Positions 1 through 7,363 of a stretch of DNA of 27,646 nucleotides are shown piece by piece; position 1 is the stretch's first letter; each line of letters starts with the position of its first letter. Below the pieces are notes generated by a model. That model was not told the DNA's origin, searched no databases, and saw only the letters and a program-made list of their open reading frames with translations. The position numbers and the translations under genes were made by a program. The stretch lies in contig DDNL01000083.1 of NCBI GenBank assembly GCA_002341165.1, positions 1 to 27,646 on the forward strand, read 5' to 3'. The stretch comes from Shewanellaceae bacterium UBA2521. Lineage in GTDB: Bacteria > Pseudomonadota > Gammaproteobacteria > Enterobacterales > Shewanellaceae.

Positions 1-49
1 TAAGAGCTCGTTTTTGATGGTATTTGACCCTATTTTACCTTGTGCACCA

Positions 50-1537
50 TTACTGAGAATAGTGAGTCGCACTACGGAATGTATTACCTTCGATTGGAAA
101 AATTGTACTACCAGCTGCTGTTGCATATCCAGTTTTTAATGTATTTTCTGAAGTCGTCACATCTGCACCAAAGTTCTCAAAACTAACAAGCTCATGTGTG
201 TAGCCTCGTCTCAATGTTATCTTCATCTGATCAGTATTAGCAGGAAAATAACTCGAAGCACCATGACTGCCAGGATTATCTGCGGCAATAAATTCTATTA
301 CTGCTTTAAAGCCAATCATGGTATTCGAACTATCAGAAACCGCAAAGTCAAGATAATCAGTCTTACAGCCCGCTGAATCTCTTAGTTGCCCTAAGGTATT
401 AGCAGTACTATTTTGAGGGCCAGCCCCAGATACATCAATTGTCGCATTTGATCCAACATCAATATGTTGAAACATAATTGCACAGATATGAGATGCTGGA
501 ACTATATCTGCTTCCTTAATACCGCTTCCTGAAGCAGAATATTCTTTCGTGACAAACTTTTGATTAGCAGGGTCTGCTGATACGAAAATACCTGTGATCG
601 AAGCTGGTTTTTCAGTGTCAGTCTCGCCTAAATTACCAAGACTAGCAGGATATACACCTGTTGATCCACCACCACTCTCTCCGGCATTAAAAAATGGAAC
701 TTTCAGAGCTAATTTCAATATAGTGTCTACTGAGGATACTGCTTCCTTAACATCGCTACTTATTGCTGCAAGTGTGTGAACTCCATTTAATGCTATCTTC
801 GCCCCCGATGTAGTACTATATTCGGCTTTACTTCCAAAGCCAGAAAGCGTTACTTTCTGACTATCATACTTTTGTTCGATAGTGACCACTCTTGCTTCAT
901 CTGGCGCAAGAAGTTTATTTACAACGCCGGTTTCAGCGGAATCAGCAGTCTCTGACTCGTAGGTTAACTTAATGGTTGAAGATGTCAGCAAGGACTCAGA
1001 ATGGTTATTCACCTGTTTGCTCGAGTTATTTTCCTTACACCCTAGCAAAGTATATAAAGCTTTTGCTTCTGACTTTACGGCGTCTTTATCTGTAATAGAT
1101 GTTAAATTATGAGTTACAGTCGATTCGGTAGCATTAGCATCAGTGTCCAACGCATGTAATAAGACACAAGACGCTCCATAAAGGTGAACCCCAGCCCCAG
1201 AAGTCAATGCCCCATTAAAAGCTGTGAGGGGGGTGCCGTTATCATTATTGTCTAAGTTGATCTGTACCACTATGTTGCTCGAGTCATGAGTTGAATACTC
1301 AGCTGTATATTCGATTGCAGCGACCGTTTCTTTGTTACCATTAGCATCACCATCACCATCGTCGTCGAGCTTAGTATTATCAAAAACTGCTGTCATTAAC
1401 GTAGCTAAATCGGTTTGATCAGCAATAGTAACCGCTGGTAGCGATGCAGCGTCACTATCACTATCACTGTCACAACCTGCTAAAGCTGCTACTGCTAAAA
1501 GTGCTATTAGGCTTTTTTTAAAATGTAAAGTATTCAT
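50..1537 (-). CDS. Large Asp/Ser-rich lipoprotein of unknown function
   Basis: This encodes a predicted outer-membrane or surface lipoprotein of 495 residues that I do not recognise. The N-terminus MNTLHFKKSLIALLAVAALAGC is a basic start, a hydrophobic core and a lipobox (LAGC), so lipidation at Cys22 is expected. The mature part opens with a Ser-Asp run (DSDSDSD). About 35 residues later comes the acidic stretch LDDDGDGDANGN, which resembles DxDxDG calcium loops. The rest is rich in Ser, Thr, Ala and Gly, as in extracellular beta-rich proteins, and has few Cys. An upstream ATG at 1555 would add six residues, but it lies inside the Shine-Dalgarno GAGGAA that sits 10 nt before the ATG at 1537, so 1537 is preferred. 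The gene stands alone on this strand. Lipoprotein status is well supported; function is unknown. Confidence 0.8.
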   Translation of the reverse strand: MNTLHFKKSLIALLAVAALAGCDSDSDSDAASLPAVTIADQTDLATLMTAVFDNTKLDDDGDGDANGNKETVAAIEYTAEYSTHDSSNIVVQINLDNNDNGTPLTAFNGALTSGAGVHLYGASCVLLHALDTDANATESTVTHNLTSITDKDAVKSEAKALYTLLGCKENNSSKQVNNHSESLLTSSTIKLTYESETADSAETGVVNKLLAPDEARVVTIEQKYDSQKVTLSGFGSKAEYSTTSGAKIALNGVHTLAAISSDVKEAVSSVDTILKLALKVPFFNAGESGGGSTGVYPASLGNLGETDTEKPASITGIFVSADPANQKFVTKEYSASGSGIKEADIVPASHICAIMFQHIDVGSNATIDVSGAGPQNSTANTLGQLRDSAGCKTDYLDFAVSDSSNTMIGFKAVIEFIAADNPGSHGASSYFPANTDQMKITLRRGYTHELVSFENFGADVTTSENTLKTGYATAAGSTIFPIEGNTFRSATHYSQ

Positions 1538-1566
1538 ATTATATAGGTTCCTCATTTACCATAAAA

Positions 1567-1572
1567 ATTATA
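1567..1572 (-). promoter_or_regulatory. Candidate -10 box for the lipoprotein gene
   Basis: On the minus strand the hexamer reads TATAAT, a perfect -10, 30 nt upstream of the chosen ATG. No good -35 hexamer is visible at 16-18 nt. Confidence 0.4.
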
Positions 1573-1835
1573 CAATTGTGGCTTTTGGTTACTTATTTCT
1601 GATTACTCCACATGAACAACATGAAGCAACACCAATGTAAAATAAATGTAGACCAAAGGTTGAAGCTAATCAAAAAATATAGGCTCTTAGATCAATCTAT
1701 TTACTCCACCTGATCTATAGCTAACATGTTAAAGAAGCAAAAAACTAAGGCTACAAAAAATATAAACGTTTTTTACATTAAACACTTTTATCTCAAGTTA
1801 TAGCTCTTTTTAAACGCACCTTATAGATGCATCAC

Positions 1836-1855
1836 ACCGTAATTCACGGTATAAT
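1836..1855 (+). promoter_or_regulatory. Unassigned -10 box overlapping an inverted repeat
   Basis: ACCGT-AATTC-ACGGT forms a 5-bp inverted repeat whose last base begins a perfect TATAAT at 1850-1855. The arrangement looks like a promoter with an operator across it, but the -35 region is poor and no ORF follows for 450 bp. It could be chance in AT-rich DNA. Confidence 0.25.
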
Positions 1856-2132
1856 ATTCGTGCTTCTCTTTGTTGTTTCTGCCTCTAAAATGAGGCGTGA
1901 TATGGATCATAGAGCTGTACAGCCCAACGATCATTTTTGATGTAAGTCAATAAAAAATTAAATATTTTTTTATGAAAAATAAAAAATTTTACTTGCAATT
2001 TTTTAGATTTTATTGGTGCTGAAAATGAAAAAAAAAAATTTATTTTTTTTTCTGAAGCGGAAGCATTGAACCAGCAAAGATAACTTATTGTGAGTTCTCG
2101 ATAAAAAAAATTGTGCTCATATTGCACCCATA

Positions 2133-2141
2133 TTATCCACA
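2133..2141 (+). promoter_or_regulatory. DnaA box upstream of nrdA
   Basis: TTATCCACA matches the DnaA-box consensus TTATNCACA exactly. It lies 12 bp upstream of the proposed nrdA -35 box. In E. coli the nrdAB promoter is also bound by DnaA at upstream boxes, which ties dNTP synthesis to replication initiation. Only one perfect box is visible here. Confidence 0.55.
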
Positions 2142-2153
2142 GAATATTACATC

Positions 2154-2182
2154 TTGCAAAGCGCTTCAAAAATCACTATCTT
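2154..2182 (+). promoter_or_regulatory. Candidate sigma70 promoter of nrdAB-yfaE
   Basis: TTGCAA (2154-2159), a 17-nt spacer and TATCTT (2177-2182) give a plausible promoter. Transcription would start near 2190 and leave a leader of about 120 nt that contains the UUCG hairpin. Each hexamer is imperfect. Confidence 0.35.
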
Positions 2183-2241
2183 GTATTCGTAATAACAATA
2201 AATACTAGATGTTGTGCTTGAGCACTGCTATAGGCACAAGC

Positions 2242-2261
2242 GGGAGAGCTTCGGCTCTCCC
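2242..2261 (+). promoter_or_regulatory. UUCG-capped hairpin in the nrdA leader
   Basis: The arms GGGAGAGC (2242-2249) and GCTCTCCC (2254-2261) pair perfectly over 8 bp around a TTCG tetraloop with the C(UUCG)G closing pair, one of the most stable RNA loops. It is followed by TTTAGG, so the U-run is short. It ends 48 nt before the nrdA ATG. It may be an attenuator, the end of a short leader RNA, or a stability element. Confidence 0.6.
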
Positions 2262-2309
2262 TTTAGGGATCTTCTCCAATCGTTTCACATCATACGTAAG
2301 GTCATGAAT

Positions 2310-4586
2310 ATGCAAAGTCACCTCACTGTTACCAAACGCAGCAATAAACGAGAATCCATTGACTTGGAAAAAATTCATCGCGTGATTACTTGGGCTGCTG
2401 AAGGTTTAAAAAATGTCTCAGTTTCTGAAGTAGAGTTGCGATCTCATATCCAGTTTTTTGATGGCATTAAAACAGAAACTATCCATGAGACCATCATCCG
2501 CGCTGCAGCCGATTTGATTTCAGAGCAAACGCCTGATTATCAATATATGGCAGCACGGCTCGCTATCTTTCATTTAAGAAAGAAAGCTTATGGGCAGTTT
2601 GAGCCACCTTCATTGTATGACCATGTCACACACATGGTAGAAACAGGTCGTTACGACCCGCATATTCTTGCTGACTATAGTAAAGAAGAATTAGATGAAC
2701 TTGATCAACATATCGATCATTGGCGCGATCTCAATTTTTCTTATGCTGCGGTAAAACAACTCGAAGGTAAATATCTGGTACAAAACCGTGTAACAGGTGA
2801 GATTTATGAGAGTGCACAATTTTTATATGTTTTGGTTGCAGCATGCTTATTTGCTAAAGAAGACAAAGCACATCGTCTAGATTATGTAAAACGTTTTTAC
2901 GATGCCGTCTCTAACTTTAAAATCTCTTTACCTACACCTATTATGTCTGGTATTCGTACTCCTACTCGTCAATTTAGCTCTTGTGTTCTCATTGAGTGTG
3001 ACGACAGTCTGGATTCTATCAATGCCACAGCCTCTTCTATTGTGAAGTATGTCAGCCAACGTGCAGGCATAGGTATTAATGCTGGTCGTATTCGTGCGTT
3101 AGGCAGCCATATTCGTGATGGTGAAGCCTTCCATACAGGCTGTATTCCTTTTTATAAATACTTTCAAACAGCGGTTAAAAGTTGTTCTCAAGGTGGTGTG
3201 CGCGGTGGTGCTGCTACGCTATTTTATCCACTTTGGCATCTTGAGTCAGAAGCTCTATTGGTATTAAAAAACAATCGTGGTGTGGAAGAAAATCGTGTAC
3301 GTCATTTAGACTACGGTGTACAGCTCAACAAAACTATGTACCAGCGTTTGATTCAGGGTGGTCATATTACTTTATTTAGTCCATCTGATACACCTGGACT
3401 GTACGATGCTTTTTTTGAAGATCAAGATGAGTTTGAGCGTTTATACACACTTTATGAGCAAGATGAGTCTATCCGCAAAAAAACCATTAAAGCGGCTGAC
3501 TTGTTTTCACTCATGATGCAAGAGCGAGCTTCAACAGGACGTATTTATATTCAAAATGTCGACCATTGTAATACGCACAGTGCATTTAACTGTAAAGTTG
3601 CTCCTGTACGTCAATCGAATTTATGTATGGAGATTACGCTACCCACAAAGCCGTTGAATCATATCAATGATCCTGAAGGTGAGATTTCTTTGTGTACTCT
3701 CTCGGCCATAAACTTAGGTGCGCTCGATTCACTAGAGGAAATGAACGATTTAGCCGACTTGGCTGTACGCGCTTTAGATAACCTACTTGATTATCAAGAC
3801 TATCCTATGGCTGCTGCGAAAAATGGTACAGATGCAAGACGTTCTTTAGGTGTCGGTGTGATTAACCTTGCTTATTATATTGCCAAAAATGGTATGAAAT
3901 ATTCGGATGGCTCAGCTAATGCTCTAGTACATCGTACCTTTGAAGCTTTGCAGTATACACTGCTTCGTGCATCGAATAAGTTAGCACAAGAAAAAGGCGC
4001 TTGTGCTGGATTTCATGAAACCAATTATGCTGAAGGCTTATTACCTGTTGATACCTACAAAAAAGATATCGACACAATCTGTGACGAGCCTTTACACTTG
4101 GACTGGGATCAACTACGTCAAGATATTTTGAAATATGGCTTGCGTAACTCAACTCTGTCATCGCTCATGCCATCAGAAACATCTTCACAAATGTCAAATG
4201 CCACCAATGGTATTGAACCACCACGCGGTTTAGTCAGCGTCAAAGCAAGTAAAGATGGTATTTTAAAGCAAGTTGTACCTGATATTGAAAATTTAAAGCA
4301 CAAGTATGAGAAGCTGTGGGATATGCCAAACAATACAGGTTATCTACAACTTGTGGGTATTATGCAAAAGTTTGTCGACCAAGCTATTTCAACCAATACC
4401 TCTTATGATCCACAGCAATTTAGCGACGCTAAAGTACCTATGCAAGTACTGCTCAAAGACTTACTGATGGCCTACAAACTAGGAGTAAAAACCTTGTACT
4501 ATCACAACACTCGTGATGGTGCATCTGAAGCTCATGATGTAGAGCAAGAAGATGATGGCTGTGCTGGCGGCGCTTGCAAAATTTAA
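2310..4586 (+). CDS. nrdA: Ribonucleoside-diphosphate reductase class Ia, alpha subunit
   Basis: This is the large subunit R1 of aerobic ribonucleotide reductase, which reduces NDPs to dNDPs in the cytoplasm. The 758-residue protein aligns with E. coli NrdA without internal gaps and is three residues shorter near the C-terminus. It has the N-terminal ATP cone, Cys225 in QFSSCVLIE, the thiyl-radical Cys439 and Glu441 in SNLCMEI, Cys462 in SLCTLS, the Tyr730/731 pair in TLYYHN, and the C-terminal shuttle CAGGACKI. I chose the ATG at 2310 because it gives the same N-terminal length as E. coli and lies 7 nt after TAAGGT. The ATG at 2304 is too close to that SD, and the longer reading from 2214 is spurious. 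It is first in an operon with nrdB and yfaE, with a DnaA box and leader hairpin upstream. Confidence 0.97.
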   Translation: MQSHLTVTKRSNKRESIDLEKIHRVITWAAEGLKNVSVSEVELRSHIQFFDGIKTETIHETIIRAAADLISEQTPDYQYMAARLAIFHLRKKAYGQFEPPSLYDHVTHMVETGRYDPHILADYSKEELDELDQHIDHWRDLNFSYAAVKQLEGKYLVQNRVTGEIYESAQFLYVLVAACLFAKEDKAHRLDYVKRFYDAVSNFKISLPTPIMSGIRTPTRQFSSCVLIECDDSLDSINATASSIVKYVSQRAGIGINAGRIRALGSHIRDGEAFHTGCIPFYKYFQTAVKSCSQGGVRGGAATLFYPLWHLESEALLVLKNNRGVEENRVRHLDYGVQLNKTMYQRLIQGGHITLFSPSDTPGLYDAFFEDQDEFERLYTLYEQDESIRKKTIKAADLFSLMMQERASTGRIYIQNVDHCNTHSAFNCKVAPVRQSNLCMEITLPTKPLNHINDPEGEISLCTLSAINLGALDSLEEMNDLADLAVRALDNLLDYQDYPMAAAKNGTDARRSLGVGVINLAYYIAKNGMKYSDGSANALVHRTFEALQYTLLRASNKLAQEKGACAGFHETNYAEGLLPVDTYKKDIDTICDEPLHLDWDQLRQDILKYGLRNSTLSSLMPSETSSQMSNATNGIEPPRGLVSVKASKDGILKQVVPDIENLKHKYEKLWDMPNNTGYLQLVGIMQKFVDQAISTNTSYDPQQFSDAKVPMQVLLKDLLMAYKLGVKTLYYHNTRDGASEAHDVEQEDDGCAGGACKI

Positions 4587-4618
4587 ACTCAACTTTTAAT
4601 CAACAACATACGAAACAA

Positions 4619-4638
4619 AGCAGAGGTGATCCTCTGCT
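4619..4638 (+). promoter_or_regulatory. Hairpin between nrdA and nrdB
   Basis: AGCAGAGG (4619-4626) and CCTCTGCT (4631-4638) form a perfect 8-bp stem with a TGAT loop in the 70-nt intercistronic gap. It has no U-tract, so it is not a terminator. It ends just 5 nt before the GGGAA Shine-Dalgarno of nrdB, so it may influence mRNA processing or nrdB translation. Confidence 0.5.
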
Positions 4639-4656
4639 CCTATGGGAACGAAAAAT

Positions 4657-5787
4657 ATGCAATATTCAGTTTTTGATCAAACCCAAAATGATGTGATGCA
4701 AGAACCTATGTTTTTAGGGCAACCTGTTAACGTAGCGCGCTTTGATCAGCAAAAACATGAAATTTTTGAGAAGCTGATTGAGAAACAGTTGTCTTTCTTT
4801 TGGCGTCCTGAAGAAGTGGATGTGAGTAGAGATCGTATCGACTTTGAGCAACTACCTGAACACGAAAAACATATTTTTCTGTCTAACCTAAAGTATCAAA
4901 CTTTATTAGATTCCATTCAGGGACGTTCGCCTAATGTTGCGCTGCTACCTATTGTGTCGCTACCTGAGCTTGAAACTTGGATCGAAACATGGGCGTTTTC
5001 TGAGACCATTCATTCGCGCTCTTATACGCACATTATTCGTAATGTCGTAAAAAATCCACAAGAGATATTTGATGATATCGTTGTCAATGAACCTATCTTG
5101 CAACGCGCAGGTGATATTTCGCATTACTATGACCGCTTGATTGCTATGACCCAGTTTTATAACTTGCATGGTGAAGGAAAAAATGAGATTCAAGGTGAAA
5201 CTGTATCTATCAATCTATATGAAATTAAAAAAGCGTTGTATTTATGTTTGGGTGCAGTCAATGCACTGGAAGCTATACGCTTTTATGTAAGCTTTGCTTG
5301 CTCTTTTGCTTTTGCTGAGCGCGAATTAATGGAAGGCAATGCAAAAATCATTCGCTTGATTGCTCGTGATGAAGCTTTGCACCTTAACGGCACGCAACAT
5401 ATGATCAATTTGATGCGTAAAGGCAAAGACGACCCTGAAATGGTACAGATTGCGAAAGAGTGTGAGCAGCAAATGTATGATATTTTTGTAGATGCTGCGC
5501 AACAAGAAAAAGAATGGGCAAAATACTTATTTAAAGATGGTTCGATGATTGGCCTCAATGAACAAATTCTATGCCAATATGTGGAATACATCAGCCATCA
5601 ACGTATGAAAAACATCGGCTTTAATTCACCTTATGAGGTAACAAGTAATCCTTTACCTTGGATGAAAAACTGGTTAGAAAGTGATGCTGTGCAAGTTGCA
5701 CCACAAGAAGTCGAAGTCTCTTCTTATCTTGTGGGTCAAATTGATGCAACCATTAATACTCACGAACTATGTGACTTTGATTTATAA
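4657..5787 (+). CDS. nrdB: Ribonucleoside-diphosphate reductase class Ia, beta subunit
   Basis: This is the radical-generating subunit R2, which houses the diferric-tyrosyl cofactor and passes the radical to NrdA. The 376-residue product has exactly the length of E. coli NrdB. The iron ligands are visible in conserved segments: Asp84 in PEEVDVS, Glu115 and His118 in PEHEKH, Glu204 in ALEAIRF, and Glu238/His241 in RDEALH. The radical Tyr122 is in LKYQTLLDS and the radical-transfer Tyr356 is in SSYLVGQID. The ATG at 4657 is preferred over 4642: it gives the E. coli-like start MQYSVF and lies 8 nt after GGGAA. The first Met at 4642 overlaps that SD. It is followed after one base by yfaE. Confidence 0.97.
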   Translation: MQYSVFDQTQNDVMQEPMFLGQPVNVARFDQQKHEIFEKLIEKQLSFFWRPEEVDVSRDRIDFEQLPEHEKHIFLSNLKYQTLLDSIQGRSPNVALLPIVSLPELETWIETWAFSETIHSRSYTHIIRNVVKNPQEIFDDIVVNEPILQRAGDISHYYDRLIAMTQFYNLHGEGKNEIQGETVSINLYEIKKALYLCLGAVNALEAIRFYVSFACSFAFAERELMEGNAKIIRLIARDEALHLNGTQHMINLMRKGKDDPEMVQIAKECEQQMYDIFVDAAQQEKEWAKYLFKDGSMIGLNEQILCQYVEYISHQRMKNIGFNSPYEVTSNPLPWMKNWLESDAVQVAPQEVEVSSYLVGQIDATINTHELCDFDL

Positions 5788-5788
5788 C

Positions 5789-6028
5789 ATGGCACAACGC
5801 ATTTTTATTTCTAAAGTTCACCAAGGCGAAAGCTTGCTCAAAACGCTCGCTAAGAAAAACATTGAGCCTTATTACGAGTGTTGCCAAGGTCATTGCGGCA
5901 CTTGTAAAACAAGGCTCATCAAAGGCGAAGTGCGTTATGCTCAAACACCTCTTACTGATGTAGATGAAGGTGAATGCTTAATTTGCTGCGCTTACCCTGT
6001 TACTGATGTGGTACTTGAAATAAGCTAA
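5789..6028 (+). CDS. yfaE: 2Fe-2S ferredoxin for NrdB cofactor maintenance
   Basis: This is a 79-residue plant-type 2Fe-2S ferredoxin. In E. coli YfaE, encoded directly after nrdB, delivers electrons that maintain and rebuild the diferric-tyrosyl cofactor of NrdB. The cluster ligands are the Cx4Cx2C of CCQGHCGTC and a fourth Cys in GECLICC. The ATG lies one base past the nrdB stop, so translation is probably coupled. The frame is open further upstream inside nrdB, but that extension overlaps nrdB in another frame and has no family support. A strong terminator follows. Confidence 0.92.
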   Translation: MAQRIFISKVHQGESLLKTLAKKNIEPYYECCQGHCGTCKTRLIKGEVRYAQTPLTDVDEGECLICCAYPVTDVVLEIS

Positions 6029-6050
6029 AAATGAAGAAAATGCAGAAAAC

Positions 6051-6076
6051 AAAGAGCGCTCTCTAGAGTGCTCTTT
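6051..6076. terminator. Terminator between convergent yfaE and DUF2798 gene
   Basis: AAAGAGCGCTC (6051-6061) pairs with GAGTGCTCTTT (6066-6076) around TCTA, with one G-U pair in 11. T-rich sequence follows on the plus strand and A-rich sequence precedes it, so it may serve both convergent transcripts. Confidence 0.7.
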
Positions 6077-6153
6077 ATCCTTTAAGCTCTGTATCTTTTA
6101 AGTCCTGCCATTTCGACCATCATTGCTGTGAAATGCTAGTACTGTAGTCTGTT

Positions 6154-6387
6154 CTATTCTGGTTCGGTGACCATTTGAGCAAACTTAGTGACGATAGGTG
6201 TGGCTATAAAAGATGCTATTAATGCAATCAAGTAAACCGAAATAAAAGCTTTCATCCAGCGCATAAAAAAGTCATCTGTAAAACCTATATTCATTAGCAA
6301 TACAACGCCCGACATCAAAAAGCTCATAAATAAAGCCATCGTTGCCGTCATCACAATACGGTAATAACGTTTGGGTATTTTTTTCAT
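6154..6387 (-). CDS. DUF2798 small membrane protein
   Basis: This is a 77-residue inner-membrane protein of the DUF2798 type. It has two hydrophobic segments, roughly residues 12-34 and 46-66, separated by the polar stretch TDDFFMRWMKA. The pattern LFMSFLMSGVV followed by RWMKAFISVYL fits that family, whose function is unknown. The ATG at 6387 lies 9 nt after AGGTGA. A TTG start at 6396 is in frame, but the SD overlaps it too closely. It converges on yfaE and diverges from panG. Confidence 0.75.
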   Translation of the reverse strand: MKKIPKRYYRIVMTATMALFMSFLMSGVVLLMNIGFTDDFFMRWMKAFISVYLIALIASFIATPIVTKFAQMVTEPE

Positions 6388-6560
6388 GGCGCGCAATCAC
6401 CTTTATCTTTGTCTTTATTCTGTACAACAGATTCTATTTTATGGTATTTCATCAAGATGAATGACCTATATATCAACGTATTATGCATCAAGCTGAAAAT
6501 AACTTAAAGTATAAAGTTCACATCACATGAAATGTTTTTTTAACTTATCAGCTCATCTTG

Positions 6561-6588
6561 TTACTTTTCTGTTTTTTTTCGTTATAAT
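6561..6588 (+). promoter_or_regulatory. Candidate promoter of panG-panB-panC
   Basis: A perfect TATAAT (6583-6588) lies 16 nt after TTACTT (6561-6566). Transcription from here would begin near 6595. This is inside the long open frame that starts at 6527, which supports the internal ATG at 6641 as the real panG start. Confidence 0.45.
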
Positions 6589-6640
6589 CATGATATTTAT
6601 CGCTTATTATGCAAACAATAACTTAATATTTTTATTAAAA

Positions 6641-7363
6641 ATGAATGAATTTATATATTTAATTGTTGGTGGAGGAAGGCTGGCTTCTCAGCTCCAACAT
6701 TACTTCTCTCTCAAGAATATCGCTTATAACACTTGGAAAAGACAAGATAAAGATGACTTGCAGTCTCTTGTTGTACAATCAGATATTGTACTTTTAGCTA
6801 TTTCAGATGATGCGATTGAGCCTTTTTGGCGTCATCATCAGTTACACAATAAAACCTGTGTACACTTCTCTGGCGCCTTACATGTTGAAGGAATTTTCTC
6901 TTTTCATCCTCTGATGACTTTTGGCCATACACTCTATAGCCTAGAACAGCTTGAATCGATTTTATTTGTGCATCATGAGCAATCATCCAGCTTTCAATCT
7001 ATTTTTCCAAGCTTGCCCAATCTCTCGATTCAAATTAAAGCCGAACAACAAGCTTACTATCATGCACTGTGCGTTATAGCAAATAACTTTACAACTCTGT
7101 TGTGGCAAAAATTTTTTCATGAAATGGAGTCAACCTTTAAAGCCCCTGCTGAACCTTTGCACCTTTACTTACAACAAACCTGTGACAACTTAAATCTAGA
7201 CTACAAAACAGCTCTCACAGGGCCTCTGTGTCGTCATGATACACAAACGATTTCTCGCAACCTTCAAGCTCTTTCCGCTGATCCTATACAGGAGATTTAT
7301 CAAAGTTTTATCGATTATTATCAGGAAATATCTCATTTATCTATGAATAAGGACACTTCATGA
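6641..7363 (+). CDS. panG: DUF2520/PanG-like ketopantoate reductase
   Basis: This is a 240-residue Rossmann-fold protein of the DUF2520 type, probably the ketopantoate reductase that replaces PanE. PanG was described in Francisella tularensis as such an enzyme. The N-terminus YLIVGGGRLASQL is an NAD(P)-binding loop. FHPLMTF and, near the C-terminus, GPLCRHD match the conserved FHP and GPxxRxD segments of DUF2520 proteins. Its stop overlaps the panB start (ATGA), and panC follows, which strongly suggests the missing reductase step of pantothenate synthesis. The frame is open back to 6527, but those residues are a hydrophobic run across a good -10 box and are probably untranslated. No clear SD precedes 6641. 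The family call is good; the activity is inferred from context. Confidence 0.78.
   Translation: MNEFIYLIVGGGRLASQLQHYFSLKNIAYNTWKRQDKDDLQSLVVQSDIVLLAISDDAIEPFWRHHQLHNKTCVHFSGALHVEGIFSFHPLMTFGHTLYSLEQLESILFVHHEQSSSFQSIFPSLPNLSIQIKAEQQAYYHALCVIANNFTTLLWQKFFHEMESTFKAPAEPLHLYLQQTCDNLNLDYKTALTGPLCRHDTQTISRNLQALSADPIQEIYQSFIDYYQEISHLSMNKDTS

Larger units (their letters stand above)
1538..2309. other. 772-bp intergenic region, AT-rich
   Basis: No convincing protein gene was found between the lipoprotein start and nrdA. The region holds a -10 box for the leftward gene, an unassigned rightward TATAAT at 1850-1855, a small GCCTC/GAGGC hairpin at 1881-1896, dense A and T tracts at about 1943-2052, a DnaA box, a candidate nrdA promoter and a leader hairpin. 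The in-frame extension of nrdA back to an ATG at 2214 runs through the leader hairpin and has no similarity to NrdA. Confidence 0.7.

Noticed and set aside
594..779. 61-codon plus-strand ORF inside the lipoprotein gene
   Set aside because: It is antisense to a clear coding frame and has no supporting start signals or similarity.
1885..2169. 94-codon minus-strand ORF in the nrdA upstream spacer
   Set aside because: It reads through A/T homopolymer tracts giving Phe/Lys runs, has no SD or family similarity, and overlaps the DnaA box and promoter.
2173..2216. Possible NrdR boxes before nrdA
   Set aside because: Two stretches match the 16-bp consensus at only about 10 positions each and are spaced 27 bp apart, not the usual 31-32 or 21 bp.
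2214..2309. N-terminal extension of NrdA
   Set aside because: It spans the leader hairpin, lacks similarity to NrdA, and the ATG at 2310 has the SD and the family-typical length.
5283..5591. 102-codon minus-strand ORF inside nrdB
   Set aside because: It is a shadow of a highly conserved gene with no independent evidence.
6527..6640. Hydrophobic N-terminal extension of PanG as a membrane anchor
   Set aside because: A perfect -10 box lies inside it, and the DUF2520 Rossmann start fits the ATG at 6641; cytoplasmic PanG needs no anchor.
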